From: Gamarada debralockiae
Lineage: Eukaryota; Ascomycota; Leotiomycetes; Helotiales; Hyphodiscaceae
Direction of reading: 5' to 3'
Assembly (NCBI GenBank): GCA_002803225.1
Contig: NXFV01000710.1
Coordinates: 33,828 to 97,827 of the forward strand
DNA: 64,000 nucleotides
Shown here: positions 22,368-32,787 of the stretch, in pieces
Layout of the letters: every line of letters begins with the position of its first letter
Position numbering within the stretch: position 1 is the stretch's first letter
The notes under the pieces: generated by a model
Database searches by the model: none
What the model saw: only the letters and a program-made list of their open reading frames with translations
What the model was told of the DNA's origin: nothing
Made by a program: the position numbers and the translations under genes

Positions 22368-24875
22368 TCACTTCTCTAGCTGGAAGAAAAATGAACTCTC
22401 ATCTGAGCCCGATGCAACCTGCACATAACCATCTGGAGGAACAACCAGGATCGGAACCTTCACCGCATTCCCCTCCAGAGATTTTGGTACTATCGACAAT
22501 CTGACTCCAGTTACCTCATGTTTCCACACAACGTGGGCAACACCCAATCCCTCACTACTTTGAAACGGAACCTTTGCATCTAACTCTGGAAACAAGCTCA
22601 CCCTCGGTTCGAATCTCAGTGCATCTCTCCTGGGAGTTTCAAATTTGACGCCGCAGACTTCTTTTAGGAATTCGTAGATCGGTAAACAGCCCCAAGCATG
22701 ACAATCTGAGCGCAAAGAGACACTGTCTTCGACCCATGTTGTTAGGTTCTGTGATAATTGGTGTCGCCATGGTTCCCAGAAAGCGTGGAAACGGTCATTA
22801 TAAAGATTTTCGCCGACTAGGGAGAGGGCTCGGAGAGTATAAAATGACATTGCTGTTGAGGTTGGAGTGAAGTGTAGATGTTCTTGGATAACTGTTTCCG
22901 TCGTTGATTTTGGCAGAGATTTAGGTGATGAGAGACATTTGGCCAACATCTCTCGAGCTGTAGCGCCTGTCGCTGTCCCACAGAGTACCGCCCATACCTG
23001 ACAGTGTTGACTGTAGTCCTGGTGTAGATCAGCCGTAAAGGCTAAGCCATCCGTGAAGAACTGTCCGTCGAAGCAGTGGGCTCGTAGTGCTATGACTACT
23101 GCTTCCGCGCGTGAATTATATTCATCAGCGAGTGCCGGTCTTTTTACTCCCACCAAAACCTTCGCTGCAAGTTTTAGGACATAGGCATAGAGCATGTTGG
23201 TGTATGTCGAGAAGCCGGTACGTTTTGCGGCTGGAGGAATTCCCATAGGTTTCCATTGCTCCGTCCAATCGACGAAATCCCACTGCGAAGGAGAATTGAG
23301 ACTTCGAATAAGTCCAAAGTCAGGGTCAATTCGTCTACGGAATGCTTCGAACACCCCGTCGACCTCTGGGAGGAATAGGTGAGCAAAATCAACATCATTG
23401 AAATACTCGAAGTGATCAACAATCATACAGATCCAGAACAATGAGAAGTGTGGGATAATTTGAGGTTGATGTGAGGGAGCACGACTGGCCGTGAGTCCTA
23501 GTCCTGGCTTATAGGAGTTATGGAGTTGGATGATGGCTTGACGAGCGAGACGGTCGTCCCCCGAAATATGGTAAGTGAAGAGGATGGAGCTTCGTGTATC
23601 CATGGCGTATTGGAATTGTTCATAGAAAGGACAATCTTCGTAGCAATCATGCATGCAATTTGAAACTGTTCTGATACTTGTGGTCCATAGCTTTGGGTAC
23701 ATCATGGCATCTTCTGCACCTGGGATATTGAACTCCGCTAGAATATCCAACGGGTAATTCGTCCGGGTTATATCAATGCCTGTCATGACCAAGTCCGAAT
23801 CTCTTACAACCATGTCCAAGGCAATGAATCTGAAAGTCCGGAAGTGAAAGGGCGCAAAGATCTCCTCTTCAATGTTTTCATAATATTTTAGACTGGCAGT
23901 GACTTCTTTGCTACCCACTCCACCAAACGAGTAGTTGTCTTCCGGCCCAATGAGACGTTTTGAAGTGTCACAACGATCTCCTTTCCTCCTTAAATAAGGT
24001 ATTTGTTCCGGTGTATCTTCATAACACTCAGAGTATGTTATTCGCAAGGTGCTTCCGGCTTGTTTAGGCCACTGGAATCGAAAATAGAGCAGAGAAGTCA
24101 TGTGATATTCGACCTCGAGCTCGACATGATGTGAAGTTCCTGCAGGAAGGCGAATATTTGTCAAGGACTTCAGTCCATTAGGCTGCAGTAAGACCTTCTC
24201 CCAATTTCCCCGAGACTCCGTACTTTGAATATTGTGTATTGCTTTGAACGACGCTGGCTCGTATCGAGGTGGTGGTATGAGCCTCGGAGAAAGTTTCCAT
24301 GGCGGCGAAAGCCCGTGAGTTGTAGGAAACTCTAGACATTTGGCAGGCACCCAGTTGAGAGGAGTCTCTAGTGCCCTGTTGACATCTTCGTATATGTGTA
24401 AGAAGTCGTCCTCTTTCAAATCAGTCGGTAGCAGAGTTGACCAGTCCATAGCAGATTCCCAGGTGTGGTTACTCTGAAGGCCCAAGCCTGCGCCATCTCC
24501 TTCATTGGGATTTCTCGCAAGGAGCCCCGCACATGGCAGTCTTGGGAAACTAGTCGCATGAAGAGTAGCGTGATAGAATCGCAGCACTCGAATGCTGATT
24601 TGATTTATGCCCGTTCGAAGGTATTGCTGAATATCAACCTCATCGTAGAACCAGAGATGCTCATCTCCTTTGACAGGACCAGTGAAGACAAAGTTGGAGT
24701 TGACGCAGAGCTTGTACCTTGTGTCCGCGGTGATTTGGATCCGAACAGGTTTCGTGGGAATCTGTTTGATATGAAATTGCTTGCGGAAATGTACGAATGC
24801 TCCAGCTGAACCTTCACTCCGGTCGATCCATTCAGGATGCCAGATCCAGTTTGAACTGTCAGACAAGGAATCCAT
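22368..24875 (-). CDS. GH78-family alpha-L-rhamnosidase-like protein
   Basis: A single uninterrupted exon of 835 aa. The N-terminal beta-rich region (residues about 10-150; ADTRYKLCVNSNFVFTGP) resembles the GH78 lectin-like domain. The central (alpha/alpha)6 barrel has the signature DCYEDCPFYEQFQYAMD, with DCPFYE at 414-419, where GH78 enzymes carry the catalytic acid Glu. Later barrel text includes FVDWTEQW, TNMLYAYVLKLA and SLRSDCHAWGC. The C-terminus is a beta domain ending near SSFFFQLEK. Known reaction: hydrolysis of terminal alpha-L-rhamnose from glycosides or pectin side chains. No signal peptide is visible, suggesting an intracellular enzyme acting on imported oligosaccharides or flavonoid glycosides. 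It sits beside a GH3 enzyme and a sugar porter, which supports a shared glycoside-utilisation role. Confidence 0.82.
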   Translation of the reverse strand: MDSLSDSSNWIWHPEWIDRSEGSAGAFVHFRKQFHIKQIPTKPVRIQITADTRYKLCVNSNFVFTGPVKGDEHLWFYDEVDIQQYLRTGINQISIRVLRFYHATLHATSFPRLPCAGLLARNPNEGDGAGLGLQSNHTWESAMDWSTLLPTDLKEDDFLHIYEDVNRALETPLNWVPAKCLEFPTTHGLSPPWKLSPRLIPPPRYEPASFKAIHNIQSTESRGNWEKVLLQPNGLKSLTNIRLPAGTSHHVELEVEYHMTSLLYFRFQWPKQAGSTLRITYSECYEDTPEQIPYLRRKGDRCDTSKRLIGPEDNYSFGGVGSKEVTASLKYYENIEEEIFAPFHFRTFRFIALDMVVRDSDLVMTGIDITRTNYPLDILAEFNIPGAEDAMMYPKLWTTSIRTVSNCMHDCYEDCPFYEQFQYAMDTRSSILFTYHISGDDRLARQAIIQLHNSYKPGLGLTASRAPSHQPQIIPHFSLFWICMIVDHFEYFNDVDFAHLFLPEVDGVFEAFRRRIDPDFGLIRSLNSPSQWDFVDWTEQWKPMGIPPAAKRTGFSTYTNMLYAYVLKLAAKVLVGVKRPALADEYNSRAEAVVIALRAHCFDGQFFTDGLAFTADLHQDYSQHCQVWAVLCGTATGATAREMLAKCLSSPKSLPKSTTETVIQEHLHFTPTSTAMSFYTLRALSLVGENLYNDRFHAFWEPWRHQLSQNLTTWVEDSVSLRSDCHAWGCLPIYEFLKEVCGVKFETPRRDALRFEPRVSLFPELDAKVPFQSSEGLGVAHVVWKHEVTGVRLSIVPKSLEGNAVKVPILVVPPDGYVQVASGSDESSFFFQLEK

Positions 24876-24974
24876 AGCAATTATTATTCTCAGATATACA
24901 GTGATAATTCCGTCGTCTAGGAGACAACTTTCCCTCCTAAGAAATGACCTTTAGATGAGACAAAAAAGGATGGT

Positions 24975-25909
24975 CATCCCCAGTCACTTGCGATGGAAGC
25001 CTTTTTGGCCGCATATATTTTCGCCGACAAGTGTCAACACTACGATAGCAGTCTCCGCGTTTTCACTCTATCCCATGCACTGTATCAAGCCCAGCTTCGG
25101 GGGGCATTCCGCGAGCTACGGCTACGAACTCCCTCTCCCTAGCGATTATGGTGCGGTGGTGGAACAACGACCCCGCACTCAATGACTCGCCACTAGGCTA
25201 TATTGGATATGCACCCGGGATTCCGCGGAGCCCTTTAATACTCTTGTTTCCTTCCTTTACTCGGCTGACTATTACTCAACATCGCCAAAACCAGCACCTG
25301 GGCCTCAACTACCCTACCTATTTCCCATCCGCGCCCAAAGGTCTCTATGCCGAAGCGAAGTAGTCTGCTATTTCTGCCTCGCTGAAATCGCTCTTGTGCG
25401 CCTCGGAAACCGCATCCTGAAATACGTAGACCAAACCGAATGGACTAAACTCTCTTCCTCCCGCATAGCTGACACGATTCTAGAATTCGAGGATCAAGCA
25501 AATGGGTGGTTAGATGCTCTCCCCCCACCACTGAAACTAGATGCCCCGGCAGATGATATAAGCGATGAGCATTTCACGGCTACGATTCGTGCTAAATGGA
25601 CATCTTATCGATTGCTACGAGATGACGTACTGGCCCTTTGTCGTCGAGGCAATGTATGGCTGGTTAAGCAATGATCTAGGATCAAATCGTCGCACAAAAA
25701 GATTCGGGCTGTGTGTTCGACGAATCGAGGAGAATGCGACCGGCTCCAAGCATCGGCATCACGGGAGATGGCTGATGCTCCGAAATTGCACACGGAGTGC
25801 GTTAGTGCTAGTTGGGGCTGCTCGCTCGAAGAGATTAAGTTTCTTACCTGAAGGTTGGGAGACTGGAGTTAGGAAGGTGATTAAAATGCTCAGACATTGG
25901 AAGGACTGA
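24975..25909 (+). pseudogene. Decayed fungal-specific transcription factor (middle homology region)
   Basis: One frame reads LVSFLYSADYYSTS (about 25240) through CYFCLAEIALVRLGNRILKYV and EFEDQANGWLDALPPPLKL to about 25610. Similarity then continues in another frame as LIDCYEMTYWPFVVEAMY, WLMLRNCTRSALVLVGAARS and LPEGWETGVRKVIKMLRHWKD, ending at 25909. These are the middle and C-terminal parts of the Fungal_trans domain of Zn2Cys6 regulators. Upstream of about 25200 the reading is broken by stops and no Zn2Cys6 finger was found. At least one frameshift near 25600 and a missing N-terminus make it non-functional. Its place between GH78 and GH3 suggests it once regulated them. Its tail overlaps the GH3 stop by 20 bp (convergent). 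Confidence 0.72.
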
Positions 25910-28714
25910 GCGAAAGATACTGGGGACCGACTGAATATATTGGAGGAACCAGTGAAAGATATCGGGTCACTTTTATAGCTATGAAATTTATAGGCCAGAC
26001 CACCATGTTGTCTTCTCTACCTCGAAACTCTCCTTCAATGGTGGAATTTCCGACCATGATATCGTAGGTCCCGCTCTCTTCGATCCACTTCCCCATTGCT
26101 TCATCCCAGAAGCTTGTAACGTATTTCCTCTCTATGACCACTTTCACTGTATCTTTTGACCCTTTTTTGATAAAAGTCTTTACGAACCCCTTCAATTCTT
26201 TCGTGGGTCGTTTGATCGAAGGCGAGCGGGGCGAGATGTATACCTGCACAACCTCCGCTCCATCCATGGGACCAATATTCTCCACACTAACGATGATTGT
26301 AAGGGTGTTCGAAGCGTCGTCGGTGTCAAAGGTGACACGCAATTCAGACATCTTGAACGAAGTATAAGAAAGTCCCCATCCAAACGGCCACCTCGTCGCT
26401 CTTTTTGTCATCTCATAAAACCGATATCCTATATATATATCCTCGCCATATAGCACACGTCCCCTTTCTGATTGATAATTCAAAAACGCAGGGTTGTCCT
26501 CGACCTGGACTGGGAATGACAGGGGGAGTTTCCCAGAGGGGTTCACGTCTCCGAAGAGGATGTCGGCAATCGCATTCCCAGTCTCGTTGCCGCCATACCA
26601 GGCTTGAACGACGGCAGCGACGGAATTCTCCCATGGCATGGAAACGGGAGTTCCGGACTGAACCACCACCACAATGTTCTCGTTTGCCGCGGCCACACCT
26701 GCAATCAAATCATCCGTAAGACCGGGCAGGTCCATGTGAGGCCTGTCGTGGCCTTCTTGTTCCCAGTCGGAGTTCAATCCAACACAGAGTACTACCTGAT
26801 CAACTGTCTTTGCGAGCAGAACAGCTTTCTCAATTTCTTCCTGCGCGTTGATGAACCGAGCGCCGCCGATTCGGAGCCCACCTCCTCCAAATGACACAAC
26901 GCCATCGGCGTCGGCAAGTTTCGATGTCACACCGCTGGCGAAATCGACCTTGAGCTTGTATGTTCTCCCTGCCCTAAGGTACTTCGTCCCTGTCTCTTCA
27001 ACAGTGCCAACATTAAAGAAACTTCCACCACTGCGCTGCTTCGTCTCGTTGTCGACCAGCAGTTCGTCGTCGAGGAAGAGCTTTCAGGTTCCATAGACAG
27101 TGAGCCCGAATTGAAAGTCACCGGACGTTTCAGGAGTAAAGAAGGCTTCTACCTCAGCCCACCAGAGATCCTCGGTAAGTGCAGGGTGGGAATAGTCGGA
27201 TAGATACATGTAAGTGTCAACGAGGTGGATGGTGTCGAAGGGGTGTCTGTCTGGAATTGTGGGTGGAGAAGTGAAGGCTTTGAATATTACACCCGTCTCG
27301 CCATCTGGGGTCTTCATGTGGGGGCCAAGCAGTGGAAGTAATTTGTGGGCCTGGCATCCAATGGAATATTGTACATCATCGACTTTGGACGAAATGCCTT
27401 CAAATGGTGTTATGGCATAGTATGGAGAGAGTGTTGCGGAGCCTCCGCCACAGTAAGCTGCCATCTTCGCATTGGGCCCGATGACAGCCACCTGACGTGA
27501 GATTAGAAGGTGTTTTTAAACATCCAACAAAAAATATTGGCAGGAGGTCAGCTCACCGTCTTGTCCTTACAGAACGGGAGTGCATTTCTTTCGTTCTTGA
27601 GAAGCACCACCGATTCTGAAGCGATCTTGAGCAAGAGCTCGGCAGCCTCGGGGGTATCCTGAGATCCTTCAGGGGCATGCTCCGGAACGCCAGTCTTGCA
27701 CACTCGAATTGAGAGCTTCAAGATTTCACGTACACGGTTATCCAGAGTATGTTGTGTGACTTTCTTCGACAAGAGAGCATGGGCGAGAATTTGACCTCGC
27801 CATCGAGTTGGCCCAGGCATTTCTAGATCAAGACCAGCATTGACTGCTTCGCTCGTCGAGTATGTGCCATACCTAGGAGAGTCAGTAATCTCATAAAGTT
27901 GTTATCAAAAGGAACAATGACTTACCAATCGCTTATGACAAGTCCCTCCCAGCCCCATTCCTCTCTAAGGATATTCTGAATGAATTTTGAGTTTTCGCTA
28001 ACGTGGAGTCCATTGACTTTGTTATATGCCGTCATAAGGCAACCCGGTCTCGAGTTTCTGACAGCAATCTGAAAAGGAAGGAGGTAGATTTCCCGCAAAG
28101 CTCTTTCCGTAACTATCGAGTCCACAGCCATCCTCTCATGTTCCTGGTCATTGGCAACAAAGTGCTTTATTGTTGCTACGACTCCTGTCTCTTGTATTCC
28201 ATTGATGATAGACGAGGCACAAATCCCAGATAGAACAGGATCCTCGGAGAAGGACTCGAATCCCCGGCCCCCGAGCGGACTTCGTTGCATATTAACTGTC
28301 GGGCCAAGTAGGACATGCGCCCCTTTCGCTTTCGTCTCCTCGCCCATCAGTGCTCCCGCCTTCTGCAGAAGTTCACTGTCCCAAGTGGCCGCAAGAGCTG
28401 TGCCGCAAGGGAAGCAAGCTGCTTTCGCACCGTTGAAGAACCGGGTGCCTCGCACGCCATTTGGGCCGTCTGAAACTCGTATAGATGGAATGCGAAGTCT
28501 GGGGATTCCCTGTGTGTGCCAGTGGTCAATACCTGCTCAGGTTAGCAAATACCAGGATAGATGAGATGATCAGGAATGGTCTGTTGGAAATATTGTGCGG
28601 GATACCAGAGAGAAGAGAAATTTTTTCTTTGGTGGTAAGCTTCTTCAAAGCGTCTTCTACGTCGAAAGGCTCGATGGGTGAAGGTGGAGTTGGGAGTGAA
28701 TTCGTCTCTTCCAT
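25890..28714 (-). pseudogene. GH3 beta-glucosidase with PA14 insert, interrupted by one in-frame TGA
   Basis: Four exons, 28714-28606, 28532-27926, 27872-27557 and 27491-25890, keep frame throughout (877 codons). Codon 480 at 27086-27084 is TGA, exactly between FGLTVYGT and KLFLDDELLVDN in the PA14 domain, where one base change from GGA (Gly) would explain it. Domains: GH3 N-terminal barrel with [24 protein letters not shown] and the nucleophile in VISDW (Asp238); GH3 C-terminal domain starting at VAVIGPNAK; PA14 insert; SGKLPLSFP; fibronectin III-like tail with ELKGF. Known activity: release of terminal beta-D-glucose. No signal peptide. The C-terminal 30 residues after VWPI look like read-through past an ancestral stop. 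It could be a true null allele, a read-through gene or a base-call error. Confidence 0.85.
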
Positions 28715-29609
28715 TGTGTTCTATACGCTCTTCATGTGACAGCAGCAATTAGATGATAATCGTACAGAGAAATTTAGAGATCAAAGGTGAGAGAAGTTGT
28801 TTGAATCTTGAAAGCTAAATAACTGTACCAAGGATTCCGTTCCATACTTCAAGTTTCTCCACCAGGGTTACTTGTCTGAATTAATTCATTGGTGGAAGGA
28901 TGTGAAGGGCAGGTACCCAGTTCCAGACGACAAGAGGAAGCCGACTGCGACTGCGTTGAAGTTTTTCTGTCCTTGCGGAAAACCGCGTCGTTGTCTCTTG
29001 GACGAGTGCATGACGGAGGATGCTATGGCGTCCGGTAGCATCTCAGGTTGGCGAACACTGACTAAGTCAATACCGCGTAAGTCCGGAAGACGAAGTTCGC
29101 CTTCTCTTGACCCGAGCCAGGCTGGTTGAATGCGGCTAGATCACAGCTTACGTTGTAGTCAAGACGCTAGCGAGGAAAGTGAGCGAAAACTACCCGGATT
29201 TCCGCGGTCCCGCTAACACCCAAAAATGCGGCGGCATTCCTGCTCCATCTCTCTCACGGTCAAATCACGCTGGCCGCCCATTGGTTACTGGTCATGCCAT
29301 CCCTGATAATCCACATTTTGCCCAAGGTTTCTGAGTTGACGCCACTATGCCCCAGAACTCCAGGCCTCCTCAAAAAGTCAACTGTTTCAAGTCTTCATCT
29401 CCGCCATAAATATTCACGTCGGGTGAAAAGATGTCGAGTGAAGTTTGGTGATTCTTTGATGCAATGTATTTCTATATAATCCTTCTATCTTCTCTCCGTC
29501 TTCAAAAAGACATTACTCACCCTGAAGTCGAAAACAAATTCTATCGAAGAAGTCAACTGAGTCCCAATCTCGACGATATTGTCTATCTCTAGACAACCGA
29601 TAAGCAAAA
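28715..29609. promoter_or_regulatory. Divergent promoter region between GH3 gene and MFS sugar porter
   Basis: About 0.9 kb separates the two divergent ATGs. CGG/CCG-rich words around 29194-29207 (CCGGATTTCCGCGG) are of the kind bound by Zn2Cys6 regulators, which would fit co-regulation. A plus-strand ORF at 28872-29129 lacks an ATG and any recognised domain. Confidence 0.4.
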
Positions 29610-31298
29610 ATGCACAGTGAAACAACAACCGCCGTGGCCGTGGCCATGCCGGAGCCCAGCATCGACGTGGCCCATTGGTGGAGACACAAGAACTTACGCA
29701 CGCTGAACCTCCTTCTGATCATTCCACTGTTGTCCATCTTCACCCAAGGGTGAGTGCTTGTCCATTCTAAAACAAAAGCTCCAATGAAAAGACTTTTATG
29801 AAGCTTCTTCTCGAATTTTTACTGAATTTCTACCTGCAGCTTCGACGGATCAATGATGAATGGCCTCCAATCCGTTGAAAGCTGGCGGCGCTATTTTGGA
29901 GAGCCCAAAGGGGCAACCTTGGGCCTGTTCAATGCAGCATACCCCATCGGTGGTCTCTGTGCAATCCCATTCATCTCTTTCGTTAGCGACGGGTTTGGCC
30001 GCCGTGTCGGTCTCGCAACAGGTGCAGCCATCTGCTGCTTGGGCGCAGCACTCCAGAGCGGAGCTGACAATCTTCCTATGTTTGTGGTTGCAAGAGGCAT
30101 TCTTGGCTGTGGCACAGTCTTCCTAGGCGCGTCGGGGGCTCCTTTGATCACTGAGATTGCCCATCCCTCACACAGATCTACCGCCACGGCGCTCTTCCTC
30201 ACATCCTATGCTCTGGGATCGATTGTCGCAGGTTGGGCAACATTTGGGACCTTCCGTATCAATGGGAGTGCTGCTTGGCGCATTCCCTCTGCTCTCCAGG
30301 GCCTCCCATCTGTCATTCAATTGTGTGGTTTATATTTCGTCCCTGAGAGTCCTCGATGGCTTATATCCAAGGACCGAAGCCAAGAGGCACTCGCATTCCT
30401 AGCAAATTACCACGCTGAGGGCGACGAGAACGACCCGCTTGTGCAATTCGAATATGCTGAAATCCAAGACGCACTCGCATATGAAAGGAGCATCGATCGT
30501 GGGAACTGGATACGGAACTACATGGAATTCGCCCGCACTGCAGGCAACCGAAAGCGATTGTTCATCCTCCTATGGACCGCTTGCATTAGTCAGATGTCAG
30601 GGAACGCCTTTATTTCCTACTATCTCTCCCCGGTTCTGACCTCAGTCGGCTTGACCTCGAGTTTCCAACAAACTCTCATCAATGCCACGCAACAGATGTT
30701 GTCCTGGGGTTCTGCCCTGTACTTCGCAACACTTCCTGGAAAGGTCGGTCGTCGAGCTTTGTTCTTGGGCTCAGGTGTCTGTCTATTCATCTGCCTCGTC
30801 TCCATCACTGTGGGGAGTGCCGTCTTCGCAAAAGACTCTTCGAATAAAGCCGCTGGTGGAGCAGTCGTCGCCTTCCTCTACCTCTTCTCTCCGTCGTACA
30901 ATCTCGGTCTAAACGGTAACTTGGGACTTTATCTCTCCGAGATCCTCCCTTATAGCCTGCGCATGAGAGGCCAAGCTTGCTTCCAGCTCTTCTCAACTTG
31001 CTTCAGTCTACTCTCCACTTACGCCGTCCCAGTTGGTCTCCAGAAGATGGCGTGGAAATTCTACCTCATTTTTATTCCTTGGGTCGCTATCGAATTCATC
31101 GTTGTTTACTTTGTGTACCCGGAGACCAAGGGGCCTTCACTAGAAGAGATCGCGTTGATTTTCGATGGGCCGAATGGGGGCGGGATTGTGAGCGAGAAGG
31201 TTGATGTTGAATCTGCTCATATTGAAGGGAATGGGTTGAGTAAGACTGTTGCTGAGACTGTTGAGGCTGCTAACGAGAAGGGTACTCCCCATGTGTGA
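29610..31298 (+). CDS. MFS sugar porter (lactose/hexose permease-like)
   Basis: Two exons, 29610-29749 and 29840-31298, joined at a GTGAGT donor and CAG acceptor within TQ-GFDGSMMNG, give 532 aa. About twelve hydrophobic segments are visible. Sugar-porter signatures: FDGSMMNGLQS in helix 1, DGFGRRVG after helix 2, PESPRWLI after helix 6, GRRALF in the second half and PETKGPSLEEI after helix 12. Known: proton-coupled uptake of mono- or disaccharides across the plasma membrane. It is divergent from the GH3 gene and close to the GH78 gene, so it probably imports the glycoside or its products. Intact. Confidence 0.9.
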
Positions 31299-32364
31299 AA
31301 TAGCTGTTCAGTTTTGCGGCATTGCGGGGGATTGTTTAGGATGCTGGGGGTGTACTGAAACGGTACCGAAGATTGACAAGTTGTGAGGTGGTTATCCGTA
31401 TGTATTAAATGTTGACAGTGGAGATGAAAAACGAAGTTTGATCTTTGTAAAATCATAGCCCGTCGCTTTTAACTCGGAATTTGAATATGAGGCTGTGTTT
31501 CGTGCATCGCACAGTTATGTACGGAGGACGCCACCAAAAGTCATGAGGCTACAGGGAATTTAGGCCAATTACAGCCTATAATGGCCTGTAGGATTGGCGT
31601 GCACGGCCTAAAGAGCCCGTACAGCCCTTGTAAAAATCTAAGCGGATGACGGGTGTCCAATCGTTGTTAAATACTACAGTGACTTACAAGGGCCGTTGCC
31701 TGGACAACAGCGTCTCCCTCAGGCCTCTCCAGGCTGCTTCAGGGCTTAGTGCCGCCTACACTCCCCGTAGTCTCATGACTTTGGTTGGCGTCCTCTGTAC
31801 TTCTTACAAATCCAGATCGCCTTGCTAATTTTGAGGCCTCAGCTAAGTGTGGTAGAGGTGGCCGTAGGTGGATGTGGCTTATAAATGGTAAAGCCTTAGG
31901 CTTCAGCGACTTCCTTAATCATTATTCTATCTCGATATTGAACAGCACTACCGTACTATAGGCGGACGCTTTTTATGCCATTATTCTATTCATTCTGACT
32001 AATCATGTCATTATACATCCAAATCTTTGTCGGCTGAGGCACTAATCTCCAATTCCTCACCTTGGGATTCGCAGTATTGGGTGAGGGCAGTGGCAGTATC
32101 GAAATCACGGAGACAATTGATGCATTGAAGCTTCTCATTGCGGTGCAGGAGACTTCAAATGCTGGATGAACACGGATTCGGTTAGGAAGCTCGTACTATG
32201 GGAGGTCACAAGAGAGTTTTTACTTTCGGAATCGTTTTGACTTACGTGCAGCCTCGATGCAGATACTTGTACTTATGTGTGCACAAGGTAGTACTTATTA
32301 GCCTTAAAAGCACAACTATCTGGGTCAACGAGTCTTCATCATCTTCCTGCTTGACGGTGAGGGA
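31299..32364. other. Intergenic region with small repeats
   Basis: No gene recognised. An inverted pair around 31620 and 31685 (CAGCCCTTGTAA / TTACAAGGGCC) and repeated GGCCT words suggest old repetitive DNA. Confidence 0.4.
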
Positions 32365-32787
32365 CTAGAGAAGTTCAGTCGGAGGAGCGACAGCGGGAGG
32401 GGCATCGGCGAACAGCTTCTGATTTGTGGCCCACGCGTTTCCAGCCTTCGTCTCGACAGAAAGTGCATCCATAATATTCTGCGGCTTTGTGTTCAAGATA
32501 CAAAGTCTTTTGGCCGGGTTGAAGACGGGTGGAGCGGCCTCTAGTGCGATGTTCTCACCCCATAGTAAGTTCAGCGCTTCAGAGGGATCATCCAACGCGA
32601 GGATGTTGTCATCTTGAAACTTAGGCGAAGCGGATACTTGGACCTGGTGATTGTTAGATTGAGACGAGATGTGATTAGTGACACATACCTTGCGTCTCAG
32701 CAACTCCTGGACTACCATTGCACCGTTCGCGGCCACTGTGTCCGGCTTGAATGGCATGGGGCTTTGGCTAGAGAACTCTCCAGCCAT
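32365..32787 (-). CDS. Hypothetical small protein
   Basis: Exons 32787-32689 and 32643-32365, separated by a 45-nt intron with a canonical GTATGT donor, a CTAAC branch and a CAG acceptor, give 125 aa. The intron length is a multiple of three and has no stop, so an unspliced 140-aa form is also open. No known domain. The sequence is rich in Ala, Asn and Pro, with ALDDPSEALNLLWGENIALEAAPPVF in the middle. No signal peptide or membrane helix. The clean intron is the main reason to call it real. Confidence 0.5.
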   Translation of the reverse strand: MAGEFSSQSPMPFKPDTVAANGAMVVQELLRRKVCVTNHISSQSNNHQVQVSASPKFQDDNILALDDPSEALNLLWGENIALEAAPPVFNPAKRLCILNTKPQNIMDALSVETKAGNAWATNQKLFADAPPAVAPPTELL

